Source: an uncultured bacterium (GTDB taxonomy: Bacteria > Patescibacteriota > Saccharimonadia > Saccharimonadales > Saccharimonadaceae). Taken from it: DNA of 48,071 nt. A program made the position numbers and the translations under genes. The notes below the pieces were generated by a model. It had not been told where the DNA came from and searched no databases. It saw nothing but the letters and a program-made list of their open reading frames with translations. Positions 16,467-25,261 of the stretch are shown in pieces. Each line of letters begins with the position of its first letter. Position 1 is the first letter of the stretch. The DNA lies in the NCBI GenBank assembly GCA_903866605.1, contig CAIPOF010000019.1, positions 1-48,071 on the forward strand. Reading direction: 5' to 3'.

Positions 16467-18008
16467 TTATTTATATTCCCAAACAGATTGACTATCGCTG
16501 TCACGAAGAATTATTCCTGAGCCTAGAAGTTGGTTTCGTAATTCGTCAGCTTTGGCCCAATCTTTTTGATCACGAGCAGTATTTCTTTCGATAATTACAC
16601 GTTTGTTATCATCTGATATGTCAGGTGTTGATTCGATAAGTTGCAGTCCCAATAAATTGTCAATTGTCTCAATAATTTGCATTAAGGATTGCTGGTTAAC
16701 ATTTTTTAACTGCGTGCTTAATATATCGGAAAATGTATCATCAATGATTTTGAGAGCTTCGGGTGTGCCCAGATCATTATCTATGGCTTCAATGATTGCT
16801 TGTGGCGTCGCATATGAAGGTATAATTTTATTCGTTTGGTTCTTTTCTTCATCATTTTGAATAGTGTCATGCGTTTGATGACGAAAAGCCGCGATATTAC
16901 GCCAGTTGTGAAGACGGTTCTTGGCTGAGGTTAAGGCATCAAATGTAAAATTACCCTCGCTTTTGTAATGTCCCTGCAAAATAAACATACGAAAATCAAG
17001 TGGTGAAAAATTCTTTTCATGCAAATCACTGATTGTGTAGCCATTGCCCAGAGATTTACTAATTTTTGTCCCATCGACCTTCAAAAAATTATTATGGAGC
17101 CAATAATTGCTAAACCTAACACCGGTTGCAGCCTCGGATTGCGCAATTTCGTTAGTGTGGTGAACGGGTATATGGTCAATGCCACCAGTGTGAATATCAA
17201 GTGTATTCCCCAGTATATTCATGGCGATTGCAGAACATTCAAGATGCCAACCAGGAAAACCCATGGTTGGTAGATTATGGATTATAGATTTTGGATTATG
17301 GGGGTTAGGTTCAATTGAGCTATGAGATTGCAATTTGCTATAATCTATAATCGATAATCCATAATCTACTAGATCTCCTGGCGTTACCCACTCCATATCT
17401 CGTTTGGTGTCTGTTGGAGTAAACTTCCATAGTGCAAAATCACTTGAGTTTCGTTTTTCTGGGTTAAATTCAATCCTAGCACCGGCTCTTTGCGCATTTA
17501 TATCTATATGTGCAAAATCTGCATATGTTGGAAATTTTGATGTATCAAAATATATACCGTCATTAATTTGATAAGTATAGCCTTTATCTTTAAGCTTGCG
17601 AATTAAATTAATTTGATCAGGTATATAGTCAGTCGCCTTGGCAATATATTGGGGCTTAATCATACCAAATTTTTCCATGCCAATTATAAAATCATTTGTA
17701 TAAATTTTTGCAATTTCCCATGAGGTTTTACCTTCGCGTTTAGCTCCTTTTTCAAGCTTATCTTCGCCATCATCAGCATCACTAGTCAAATGTCCGACAT
17801 CGGTGATATTTATAACCCTTGTGATTTCGTAGTTATTTGCCATCAAAATCCTAACAAGCGTGTCCCAATATATATAACTTGCCCAATTTCCAATATGCAA
17901 ACTGTCGTAAACCGTCGGTCCGCAGGAATATATCAGGACTTTGTTAGTTGTTTGAGAGACAAACTCATCAACTCGACCAGTCAATGTGTTATGAAATTTT
18001 AGTGTCAT
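16467..18008 (-). CDS. cysS: Cysteinyl-tRNA synthetase with an in-frame palindromic insert
   Basis: 513 residues; E. coli CysRS has 461. Class I synthetase that charges tRNA-Cys. HIGH motif is HIGN, KMSKS is KISKS, and the zinc ligands are seen (Cys in YSCGPTVYD, Cys in WHLECSA, His/Glu in HHTNEIAQSE). Between DMEWVTPG and GFPGWHLEC, where other CysRS have only a few residues, there are about 34 extra residues (about 213-246). They are encoded by an inverted repeat (17270-17370) of a family that recurs elsewhere in this window. The frame is kept, so the enzyme is probably functional with a surface loop next to the active-site zinc region. It overlaps the nrnA-like gene by 20 nt. Confidence 0.93.
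   Translation of the reverse strand: MTLKFHNTLTGRVDEFVSQTTNKVLIYSCGPTVYDSLHIGNWASYIYWDTLVRILMANNYEITRVINITDVGHLTSDADDGEDKLEKGAKREGKTSWEIAKIYTNDFIIGMEKFGMIKPQYIAKATDYIPDQINLIRKLKDKGYTYQINDGIYFDTSKFPTYADFAHIDINAQRAGARIEFNPEKRNSSDFALWKFTPTDTKRDMEWVTPGDLVDYGLSIIDYSKLQSHSSIEPNPHNPKSIIHNLPTMGFPGWHLECSAIAMNILGNTLDIHTGGIDHIPVHHTNEIAQSEAATGVRFSNYWLHNNFLKVDGTKISKSLGNGYTISDLHEKNFSPLDFRMFILQGHYKSEGNFTFDALTSAKNRLHNWRNIAAFRHQTHDTIQNDEEKNQTNKIIPSYATPQAIIEAIDNDLGTPEALKIIDDTFSDILSTQLKNVNQQSLMQIIETIDNLLGLQLIESTPDISDDNKRVIIERNTARDQKDWAKADELRNQLLGSGIILRDSDSQSVWEYK
17270..17370. repeat. Palindromic element inside cysS
   Basis: Two arms of about 32 nt (17270-17302 and 17338-17370) are near-perfect inverted copies around a ~35-nt loop. 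Each arm is two tandem 14-bp units: TAGATTATGGATTA then TAGATTTTGGATTA in the left arm, and the reverse complement of the right arm gives TAGATTATGGATTA then TCGATTATAGATTA. The total (101 nt, about 34 codons) keeps the cysS frame open. Related arms occur at 26412-26500 and 46998-47030. Confidence 0.85.
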
Positions 18009-18987
18009 TTTCGTGTTCCTTCATGGCATCATTTGTAACTTTGATAAGCTCAGGCAAAATTGTATCAATGGCTTCATAGATACGAAAACCAGCCGCGTAT
18101 TCATGTCCTCCTCCACCGAAAAAACCGGCAATAGTTGCCGATATTGGCATGTTGCTTCTAAGTTTACCGGTCAGTTTTCCGTCTGGGTATGTCTTGATGG
18201 CTACGCCAACCTCAACTCCTTCGACAAGTCTCATTTCGTCAAGTACTAAAACGCTGGGGTTATATTGATCGCTATATTTTTGAATTTCTTCCCATGGAAT
18301 TCGAATTAAAGCTAGTTTGCCATCTAGGAAATATTCGATTCTTTCCAACAATTCTCCTTTATACTTTAATATTTCAGGCGACTTTTTCATATACTCTCGG
18401 CGTCGCTTTTCGATTACAGAATTACTGGCGCCAAGCTCAGTCAATTTGCCTGCAATATAAAAAGTTCGTGGAGAAACACCTTGAACAGTTAAACCTAGAC
18501 TGTCGCTCATAATTGCTACAAGCAAATTTTCGGCAGATTGTTGGTTGATTGGCCACTTTGAACTGGTCGATAATTCGTAAATAATCTCGCTTGTTGCGAC
18601 TGCTTCGGCGGTTAGTGGCGTATGATTAAAACTTAAATTTGAGTTAGTTGTGTGATGGTCCACTGCTAGCACAGGATGAGTCTCAAGAAAATGTCTGACT
18701 CCAGGTGAGTCAAGAACTTTTGTTAATAAAACATCGGCCATCGTATCGATGATTATCGCTAGATCATATGATGTATCGAATTGGCTCACAACCCTGTCCC
18801 AGCCTTTGATGTATCGCAAATATTTTGGGATTTCGACTGGGCAATATAAAATAATTTCTTTGCCAATATCGCCAAGTATTTCCTCTAGCGCAAGTGAACT
18901 TCCAAGAGAATCACCATCTGGATTTTCGGCCTGAACAATAATGATTTTTTGAGCAGAACCTATTAATTCACGGGCTTTATCGTACAT
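17989..18987 (-). CDS. DHH-family phosphoesterase (NrnA-like nanoRNase/pAp phosphatase)
   Basis: 332 residues. DHH motifs in order: NPDGDSLGS (motif I), IIDTMAD (motif II), VDHHTTN (motif III), SDSLGL (motif IV), and the DHHA1 signature GGGGHEYAAGF near residue 295. NrnA-type enzymes degrade 2-5-nt RNA and dephosphorylate pAp. Motif I usually begins with His (HxNPDGD); here AENPDGD has lost it. The start codon abuts the recR stop (TAA then ATG), so translation is coupled. The end overlaps cysS by 20 nt, suggesting one recR-nrnA-cysS message. Confidence 0.87.
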   Translation of the reverse strand: MYDKARELIGSAQKIIIVQAENPDGDSLGSSLALEEILGDIGKEIILYCPVEIPKYLRYIKGWDRVVSQFDTSYDLAIIIDTMADVLLTKVLDSPGVRHFLETHPVLAVDHHTTNSNLSFNHTPLTAEAVATSEIIYELSTSSKWPINQQSAENLLVAIMSDSLGLTVQGVSPRTFYIAGKLTELGASNSVIEKRRREYMKKSPEILKYKGELLERIEYFLDGKLALIRIPWEEIQKYSDQYNPSVLVLDEMRLVEGVEVGVAIKTYPDGKLTGKLRSNMPISATIAGFFGGGGHEYAAGFRIYEAIDTILPELIKVTNDAMKEHENDTKIS

Positions 18988-19602
18988 TTAAAATAACCTT
19001 CTGCCTTCTAGGGCATGTGACAATGTAATTTGGCCTGCATATTCAAGGTCAACTCCCACAGGTATTCCACGAGCTAATCTGGTCAATTTTACATCTATGC
19101 CGGCATCAAGAATATTTCGTTGCAAAAATAGTGCTGTCGATTCGCCTTCTACACTAGCATTAGTGGCTACTATTACTTCCTTGGCCTTGTCTTTTACAAT
19201 ACGTTTTAATAGTTCTGGTATATGAAGTTGTTCGGGCCCAACTCCATCAATCGGGCTTATTGCCCCACCCAAAACATGGTAAGTTCCGTTAAATTGTCCA
19301 GTTCTTTCCAGTGCAATAATATCAAGCGGTTCTTCGACTACTGCAATCAATGTTTTGTCGCGCGTCGGGTCGCTATAAAGTGCAGAAGCAGTCTCATTGG
19401 AATCAATTAGTGCAAATGTGATTGGACAATTTTTTACGCCACTATGGAGTTTCAGCAATGAGGTTGAAAGTTTTTCGCTGATATGTTTGTCTGAGCGCAA
19501 CAAAAAATATGCGTATCTTTCTGCTGTACGCGATCCAACACCAGGTAAGCTGCCTAGATCATCGATAGCGTCAACGAGGGCTGATGGTAATAGCTGAGTC
19601 AA
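18988..19602 (-). CDS. recR: Recombination mediator RecR, zinc-finger cysteines missing
   Basis: 204 residues, normal length. An N-terminal helix-hairpin-helix (LGSLPGVGSRTAERYA) and a C-terminal TOPRIM domain (VVEEPLDIIALE, ATNASVEGESTALF) are intact. RecR with RecF/RecO loads RecA at single-strand gaps. The middle normally has a C4 zinc finger; here KNCPITFALIDSNETASALYSDP keeps only the first Cys, while the flanking LHSGVKNCP and SDPTRD are recognisable. So the metal site is gone but the fold region remains. It starts at a TTG with AGGA upstream, 9 nt after the ybaB stop, the usual ybaB-recR arrangement. Confidence 0.92.
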   Translation of the reverse strand: MTQLLPSALVDAIDDLGSLPGVGSRTAERYAYFLLRSDKHISEKLSTSLLKLHSGVKNCPITFALIDSNETASALYSDPTRDKTLIAVVEEPLDIIALERTGQFNGTYHVLGGAISPIDGVGPEQLHIPELLKRIVKDKAKEVIVATNASVEGESTALFLQRNILDAGIDVKLTRLARGIPVGVDLEYAGQITLSHALEGRRLF

Positions 19603-19611
19603 TTTATTGTC

Positions 19612-19902
19612 CTATAATCCTAGATTTCCTAGGCTCCCCATAAGTGGTTTCATTTTTTCGGCCGCAACTTCTTGGGCTTTGGCAAGACCGTCTCGAAGTG
19701 CAATTTCCAGCCAATGCTCTAGCTGTTCGATATCGTCGGTATCAATTTGTTCTGGGTCAATCGATATTTTTTTAACCTTCAGCTCACCGGTGACTTGAAC
19801 AACTACAGCTCCATCACCTGCTTCAACTTCAATAATCTCTTTCTTAAGTTCATTTTGTGCCTTGCGCAAATTATTCATCATTTTTACTTGATCGAAAGCC
19901 AT
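19612..19902 (-). CDS. ybaB: YbaB/EbfC nucleoid-associated protein
   Basis: 96 residues. The N-terminal helix (MAFDQVKMMNNLRKAQNELKK) and the core with VVVQVTGELKVKKISIDPEQI and the last helix (GLAKAQEVAAEKMKPLMG) match YbaB/EbfC, small dimeric DNA-binding proteins. Gene order ybaB-recR is widely conserved; dnaX, often directly upstream of ybaB, is here separated by two genes (dnaB and a membrane glycosyltransferase). AAAGGAG lies before the ATG. The upstream region holds one copy of a 31-bp direct repeat and a possible promoter (TTGCCT, then GATAAT, on the minus strand). Confidence 0.92.
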   Translation of the reverse strand: MAFDQVKMMNNLRKAQNELKKEIIEVEAGDGAVVVQVTGELKVKKISIDPEQIDTDDIEQLEHWLEIALRDGLAKAQEVAAEKMKPLMGSLGNLGL

Positions 19903-19943
19903 ATATTTATTCTCCTTTGAATGATTGTATTATCTACTAGTAT

Positions 19944-19974
19944 ACCCGACTTAGGCAAAATCGTCATCAGACAA
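19944..19974. repeat. 31-bp direct repeat, copy 1
   Basis: Identical to 20108-20138 (begins ACCCGACTTAGGC, ends CATCAGACAA). It lies just upstream of ybaB and overlaps its possible promoter. The 133 nt between the copies has no gene. The remainder of the 266-nt gap (19903-20168) is AT-rich with no recognisable feature. Confidence 0.8.
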
Positions 19975-20107
19975 GCTATATATGATCGTGCGAAAACTAT
20001 TTTATCTGAATAAGGTGTAACAATGTATACATCGAATGAAGAAAAATTGTTTGCAGCCGACTATATATAGTTTGCTGATTGAAGATTTTTTGCGTAAATT
20101 GGGTATG

Positions 20108-20138
20108 ACCCGACTTAGGCAAAATCGTCATCAGACAA
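20108..20138. repeat. 31-bp direct repeat, copy 2
   Basis: Second perfect copy, 30 nt beyond the stop of the glycosyltransferase gene. On the minus strand, in the same frame as that gene after its TAA TAG, it reads as the end of a peptide LGLSDDDFA followed by a stop. This looks like a C-terminus of a lost gene, or is chance. Confidence 0.8.
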
Positions 20139-20168
20139 ACCGAGTTTGGTTAAGAATGAACTGACCTA

Positions 20169-21593
20169 TTATTGATTTTTGTTATAAACGTATAATCTGT
20201 CGCTATTAAAATAAGCAGACGATGTAATGATTTTTGAAATCTGATACCCAATGATTGATTCTTTAGCTGCTCGGGTTGCCAGGAAAGTATCACTTATGGG
20301 CATTGTTGATACAATCAATTTTTTATTATATTTTGATACTACTTGATAAAATGGCATTTCATTATCCGAAACAACTAAATTATTAGTTTTAGGCGGTATT
20401 AACAATAGATCTTTATTGAAATTGGAAACCATATTTGGGCTATATCTGTATTCATAGACATATCTGTTGATTCCTGAAAAGACTAGCGCTGTTACTAATA
20501 TAACAACTGGAATTAAACCACCAATGCGGGCATATGGGTTACGTGGGAATAATTCATACCATTGGGCAAGAAGTCCATTTAATCCCGAAGCAAGTAGTAG
20601 GACTAGAGGTAATAATGTGATAGTAGTATAGTTTGGGTTAAGGATAATAATTGGAATTAGACAAATGATCCACAAAATAACTAAATAATTTTTAGCTGTA
20701 AATCTATTTTTAATAACAAAGTAGGCTCCCAGCGCGATCAACATCACTGATCCAAGTTCAAAAAATGGTGTCATCATTGTTGTCCCACCAGTGTTCGCAA
20801 AACTAAAATACTGGTTAAATAGTGATGACAAGTTTGAACCGATATTTGGCCATGTCGAAGGAAATCCTAGTAGAGTAAAGCATAAACTCGGTGCTTTATA
20901 GATTGCATACATTAATGGAGAAATTAGTATTAATGCAATAATAATACCGTTTATCAATTCCGATCGTGACAAGTGCTTGATCAGATACCTCAGATGAGGA
21001 TGTATCGCAATTGCACCGACTATTACCAGGATTACATATATGCTTAGCGGAGTATATAAACTTAGTGTAGCTAGAATAAAAAATGCTGCTATAAACAATT
21101 TTCGAAATTTTTTCATTGTCGGTATGAGACTTGCAAATAGTATTATCCAAACAGGCCAAAACAGATAAAGAATGTCCGATGTGCCGTTTTGAGCTATAAA
21201 TAGAAACTGGCTAGTAGTGATGGCGATTAACGACGCTAGAACTGCTATATTTGTCTTGAACCACTGCCTCAGTAACAAGATTAACCCTAAGGCTGACAGG
21301 AATGCTAATATAATTGAAGGGAGTTTAACACTAAAAATTGAAACACCAAAAAAATGAAAACTTGTATGTTGCAGTAAGTGATATGGAAGGTTAACAACGT
21401 CCATGGACCAGTATTTTAAAACATAAATTGAATTACTCTTTAGAACAGATTGAATTTCTTGATTTGTGATACCTCCTGGTAAAAATAAACCAATAAAAAC
21501 AAGTGTAGCAATTAATCCTACTGCTACTAAAATATATCCAATTAGATTCCGTCTTTTATATATAAAAAAATCAGATATTTTATATTTATTCAT
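20169..21593 (-). CDS. Multi-pass membrane glycosyltransferase-like protein (GT-C/GT39 type)
   Basis: 474 residues with about eleven hydrophobic helices. The layout (first helix, external loop with an acidic residue, then GVSIFSVKLPSIILAFLSALGL) resembles ArnT/PMT-type GT-C enzymes, which transfer a sugar from a polyprenyl-phosphate donor. Those enzymes have Asp/Glu in the first loop; here the loop reads GGITNQEIQSVL, so the catalytic acid could be the Glu. The C-terminal soluble part is short. It likely glycosylates a surface protein or lipid, but the substrate is unknown. It sits 27 nt after dnaB. An extended -10 (TGATATAAT) ends 11 nt before the ATG. Confidence 0.65.
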   Translation of the reverse strand: MNKYKISDFFIYKRRNLIGYILVAVGLIATLVFIGLFLPGGITNQEIQSVLKSNSIYVLKYWSMDVVNLPYHLLQHTSFHFFGVSIFSVKLPSIILAFLSALGLILLLRQWFKTNIAVLASLIAITTSQFLFIAQNGTSDILYLFWPVWIILFASLIPTMKKFRKLFIAAFFILATLSLYTPLSIYVILVIVGAIAIHPHLRYLIKHLSRSELINGIIIALILISPLMYAIYKAPSLCFTLLGFPSTWPNIGSNLSSLFNQYFSFANTGGTTMMTPFFELGSVMLIALGAYFVIKNRFTAKNYLVILWIICLIPIIILNPNYTTITLLPLVLLLASGLNGLLAQWYELFPRNPYARIGGLIPVVILVTALVFSGINRYVYEYRYSPNMVSNFNKDLLLIPPKTNNLVVSDNEMPFYQVVSKYNKKLIVSTMPISDTFLATRAAKESIIGYQISKIITSSAYFNSDRLYVYNKNQ

Positions 21594-21620
21594 ATCTATA
21601 AATAATTATATCACGTAGCC

Positions 21621-22970
21621 TTAATCATCATGCTTACTATCAAGTGATGTAAAGCGTAGGCGCTCTGGGTGGAAGTATAACTCAACTTTACCAGTTGGTC
21701 CGTTACGATGTTTGGCGATGTATAAATCTGTTATATTCTCGCGTTCGGTTTCGGGGTTATAGTAGGCTTCACGATAGATAAACATAACAATATCTGCATC
21801 TTGTTCGATTGATCCTGACTCACGCAAATCAGCTAGTTGAGGTATTTGCGGGCTTCGCGACTCGACTGAACGTGATAATTGGCTGAGGGCTATAACTGGA
21901 ACATTTAATTCACGAGCGATTAATTTAAGTCCTCTGGATATTTCACCAACTTCTTGGACACGATTACCGTTATCGCGACCATTGCCTTGCATCAATTGCA
22001 AGTAGTCAACTATCACAAGCCCTAATGGTTGTTCATGGTTAGCACGACGAGCTTTGGTGCGCATTTCTAAAACAGATAGCCCAGGCGTATCATCAATAAA
22101 TATTTGGGCTTCGGCCAATTCGCCCATTGCTTCTGATAATTTACTAAAATCATCATCAGACAAATTTCCTGTTCGTATATTCCAGGCATCAACACCGGAC
22201 GCATCAGCTAACATACGATCAACCAATTGCTCTTTGCTCATTTCTAGGCTAAAAAACAGTACTGGCTGTTTAGCAGCGGTTGCAATATTATATGCCAGAT
22301 TTGTTACAAGTGTAGTTTTACCCATGGCAGGACGTGATGCTAAAATAATTAAATCACTTCTTTGCAATCCGGCTGTCATAGTATCCAGATCGCGATAGCC
22401 GGTTCTAACACCACGCAAGGCTCCCTTGTTGCGATGTAATTCTTCCATACGGTCAAAACTTTCGGTCAGAATGCTTTCGATACTAACTATGTCCTGTTTG
22501 AGTGATTGGTCACTGACGGAAAATAATTCCGCTTCGGCTTTTTCCAGTAACTCTTGAGTAGTGGTTTCTTCATTGTAGCCAAGTTCCGAAATTTCACTGC
22601 TGGCTTTGATCAATCGACGTCGAATAGCCTTTTGGGCAACTAATTCTGCATAAGCTTCGGCGTGTGCCGAGGTAGGAACGTAATTCGTCAAATCTGTTAA
22701 ATAAGCCGAACCACCAATAATGTCTAATTCTTTTTTGCGCTTTAATTCGTCCGTTAGAGTTAATAAATCGACAGGTTTATGTTTTTCATACAAGTTCATC
22801 ATGGCACCAAAAATAGTTGAATGGCGCTTTTCGTAAAAATCTTTAATTGTGACATGTTCAGAAATATCAGCCAGTGTTTCTTCGTCTATTAAAACAGCAC
22901 CCAGCAAACTTTTCTCGGCATCTAGATTTTGTGGTGGTATTTTCCCCGCAGTTACTTCCTTGTTAGCCAT
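21621..22970 (-). CDS. dnaB: Replicative DNA helicase DnaB
   Basis: 449 residues. The N-terminal helical domain (PPQNLDAEKSLLGAVL, DFYEKRH) binds primase; the C-terminal RecA-like motor has Walker A SRPAMGKTT, FSLEMSKEQL, Walker B LVIVDYLQLM, LSQLSRSVESR and DLRESGSIEQDAD. No intein. It lies 6 nt after dnaX, an unusual coupling of helicase and clamp-loader genes that would keep the replisome parts in one message. A run of acidic residues (NLSDDDF) sits near residue 268. Function is certain. Confidence 0.97.
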   Translation of the reverse strand: MANKEVTAGKIPPQNLDAEKSLLGAVLIDEETLADISEHVTIKDFYEKRHSTIFGAMMNLYEKHKPVDLLTLTDELKRKKELDIIGGSAYLTDLTNYVPTSAHAEAYAELVAQKAIRRRLIKASSEISELGYNEETTTQELLEKAEAELFSVSDQSLKQDIVSIESILTESFDRMEELHRNKGALRGVRTGYRDLDTMTAGLQRSDLIILASRPAMGKTTLVTNLAYNIATAAKQPVLFFSLEMSKEQLVDRMLADASGVDAWNIRTGNLSDDDFSKLSEAMGELAEAQIFIDDTPGLSVLEMRTKARRANHEQPLGLVIVDYLQLMQGNGRDNGNRVQEVGEISRGLKLIARELNVPVIALSQLSRSVESRSPQIPQLADLRESGSIEQDADIVMFIYREAYYNPETERENITDLYIAKHRNGPTGKVELYFHPERLRFTSLDSKHDD

Positions 22971-22976
22971 TTGCGT

Positions 22977-24422
22977 CTATATGGACTCTAATGAGACCTC
23001 TTCTCCTCCACCCATAATAACAGCAACTGCTGCTGCCTGACTACTGCTTGGTGGAGTGGATGTGGGAATAGTGTGGACATTAAGTTCATAAGGCCCTATT
23101 TGTTGGATGCACTTATTGAGTAATAAACTATGCTTACTGTCATCAAGTTTGTTTTTGTAAAATTTATTGTGCGTATATATGGTTAAATTATTGTTTTCCA
23201 GCTGATGACCACATTTTGACAAAACACTGTATAAGGCAATATGATTTTGGCGTGTAAATTCGATTAGCTTTGACCAATCAAACGATTTAACATTATTTAG
23301 AAGGTCACCTTTTCGGTTAAAATTTTTCGTAACATTGCTTCGCTCCAGGTCTGAACGCGAATCAATCGGTTTTTCCTCTGTAGCTTGTTTTTCAAGTTCG
23401 GCTATCGTTGCGCTAAATTCGAATGGTTGGGCTAGAAGTGCAGCAGATTTGGTTGGTAGTTTTGGCATTGCAGCCAAGCCAAGTACACTCAGCAACTTTA
23501 ATTGAGGTTGTGGGCTTTTGGGAACATCAATAAGTGAGTCAAGTAGAGTCAAAAGCTGTGGCTTTTCGATTAAACTATCACGAATTTTGCCAGATAATTG
23601 AGCTGTTATTACGCTACTATTTACGCCTGAGTTAAATGATTGATCTAATAATTCAACTATTTTTTTTACATTTCGATTTTCAACAGCTTCCAATAATTGG
23701 TCGATAACTTCATTTGGTGCTAATCCCAGCATATCCTCAATTAGTTTTACAGAAATTTCATTGTCTTTAGTATTAACTAATCCAGAAAGTTGATCAAGCA
23801 AACTAATACTATCACGAAAACTACCATCACTACGCAATGCGATTAGTTTTAGGGCTTCATCAGATATGTTAATGCCCTCAGATTTAGCAATGTATGCCAA
23901 ATGCTTGACGGCGTCATCGACGCTAATAGGCCGAAAACTATACCTTTGTACCCGGCTGATAATCGTGGCCGGTAATTTCTCGGCATTAGTGGTTGCCAGT
24001 ATAAAAACAATATGTTCTGGTGGTTCTTCGAGAGTTTTTAAGAGTGCATTAAAGGCAGCCTTGGATAGCATATGAACTTCGTCAATAATATATATTTTTT
24101 TATCTGCTGAAAACGGTGCAATTTGGACTTTTTCGCGCAGGTCACGGACATCTTCAACGCCATTATTACTAGCAGCGTCAATTTCGATAATATCTAGATT
24201 GGTATTTTCTTCATCATAGGACAAACCATTAATTTCGTGTGCCAAAATTCGAGCAACTGATGTTTTTCCAACACCACGTGGTCCAGATAATAAATAGGCA
24301 TGCGAAATGTGGCCCTCTGATATAGAACGAGACAATATATCTGTTATATGCTTTTGTCCAATTACCTCGCCAAGTGATTTACTGCGATATTTTCGATACA
24401 ATGCCAGACTCGACTTACGCAT
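22977..24422 (-). CDS. dnaX: DNA polymerase III gamma/tau subunit, zinc module absent
   Basis: 481 residues. AAA+ clamp-loader ATPase: Walker A GPRGVGKTS, Walker B IIDEVHML, sensor 1 ATTNAEKLP, and the arginine region IISRVQRYSF. In most DnaX proteins four cysteines between Walker A and EIDAAS bind zinc; here ARILAHEINGLSYDEENTNL joins directly to DIIEIDAASNNGVEDVRDL with no cysteine, so the module was deleted. The C-terminal third is poorly conserved. There is no obvious frameshift signal for a short gamma form. Starts after a GGGGA purine stretch about 15 nt upstream, behind a strong promoter at 24532-24559 and a ~105-nt leader. Confidence 0.95.
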   Translation of the reverse strand: MRKSSLALYRKYRSKSLGEVIGQKHITDILSRSISEGHISHAYLLSGPRGVGKTSVARILAHEINGLSYDEENTNLDIIEIDAASNNGVEDVRDLREKVQIAPFSADKKIYIIDEVHMLSKAAFNALLKTLEEPPEHIVFILATTNAEKLPATIISRVQRYSFRPISVDDAVKHLAYIAKSEGINISDEALKLIALRSDGSFRDSISLLDQLSGLVNTKDNEISVKLIEDMLGLAPNEVIDQLLEAVENRNVKKIVELLDQSFNSGVNSSVITAQLSGKIRDSLIEKPQLLTLLDSLIDVPKSPQPQLKLLSVLGLAAMPKLPTKSAALLAQPFEFSATIAELEKQATEEKPIDSRSDLERSNVTKNFNRKGDLLNNVKSFDWSKLIEFTRQNHIALYSVLSKCGHQLENNNLTIYTHNKFYKNKLDDSKHSLLLNKCIQQIGPYELNVHTIPTSTPPSSSQAAAVAVIMGGGEEVSLESI

Positions 24423-24531
24423 GATATTGTTTGTTTCCCCTTGCTCTATTTATACATTGATTATACGCAATTTATTTGCTATATAATGCCGTATTTTTTA
24501 CCTTTTTGTTTTCACCTCTGTGAATAGTTCT

Positions 24532-24559
24532 AGTATAACGCTTTTGCTAATAGTGTCAA
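24532..24559 (-). promoter_or_regulatory. dnaX-dnaB promoter
   Basis: On the minus strand: -35 TTGACA (24554-24559), 16-nt spacer, -10 TATACT (24532-24537). This is among the best sigma70-like matches in the window. The leader to dnaX is about 105 nt; the SRP RNA often found before dnaX is not present. Confidence 0.75.
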
Positions 24560-24603
24560 CAAAAAACTTGCAGCTAGTTCTAATTGTAAGTCGTTAATAT
24601 CTC

Positions 24604-25185
24604 TTACGAGCATGTGTCGAGTTGTGTTGGAATGTGGTATTTTGTGCAAGCTGCTTCCGATTCTGACGTGGGTGCTTGTCCACCAAACAATTGAGTCCAC
24701 TTGTCGCTCGCATACATGGCAGTCAGGATATAACCTCCCGTTATAGCGCCGTATGGTGATACTGAACAGCTACCAAAATATTGATCATTTTTGCCGTTGG
24801 TCATACCGTTTGATAATGTAGCAAAACCTACGTTTTTATTATCAGTTTTGCAAAAATTCACCAGCGATTCATACAGGCCAGAGCTTACTGATTGCTGGGT
24901 TGTTTCTGGTGTTGTAGCCTTTACTGCAACTTGAGTTTCTAAACTTTTCACATTTGATTGCAAGCTAACTATCTTTTTATCTTTAGTGACAACTAGTGAG
25001 TTTAATGACTTACTATTGTTGTCATTTTGATTTGACATATATGTCCAAACCGAAATTCCCGATAAAGCAGCTGCTAAAACAGCTACTGATACGAACAGCA
25101 TCAATTTTTTCCAATTAAACCCCTTTTTTGATGATGGGTTCACTAAACCGCCATTAAAATGTTGAGATTCTGATTCAGGTTGCAT
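24604..25185 (-). CDS. Membrane-anchored extracytoplasmic protein, unknown
   Basis: 193 residues, family not recognised. A cytoplasmic N-terminus of about 26 residues (polar, basic) precedes one membrane helix (about 27-50). Then comes a coiled-coil-like stretch (about 60-95; KIVSLQSNVKSLETQVAV) and a small globular end with four cysteines (FCKTD, GSCSV, AACTK, DTCS) that could form two disulfides outside the cell. GGGGG precedes the ATG. It lies upstream of the dnaX promoter in the same direction. Confidence 0.6.
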   Translation of the reverse strand: MQPESESQHFNGGLVNPSSKKGFNWKKLMLFVSVAVLAAALSGISVWTYMSNQNDNNSKSLNSLVVTKDKKIVSLQSNVKSLETQVAVKATTPETTQQSVSSGLYESLVNFCKTDNKNVGFATLSNGMTNGKNDQYFGSCSVSPYGAITGGYILTAMYASDKWTQLFGGQAPTSESEAACTKYHIPTQLDTCS

Positions 25186-25261
25186 TATTCCCCCTTAACT
25201 ATTTCTTAACAACATAATAGCAGCTTATGCTAATAATTTCTACATATAAGTGATTGATCCT

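Noticed and set aside
24423-24603. SRP (4.5S) RNA gene upstream of dnaX, a common arrangement.
   Set aside because: The leader has no GGAAG...GCAGC core of SRP RNA; it looks like a plain 5' untranslated region.
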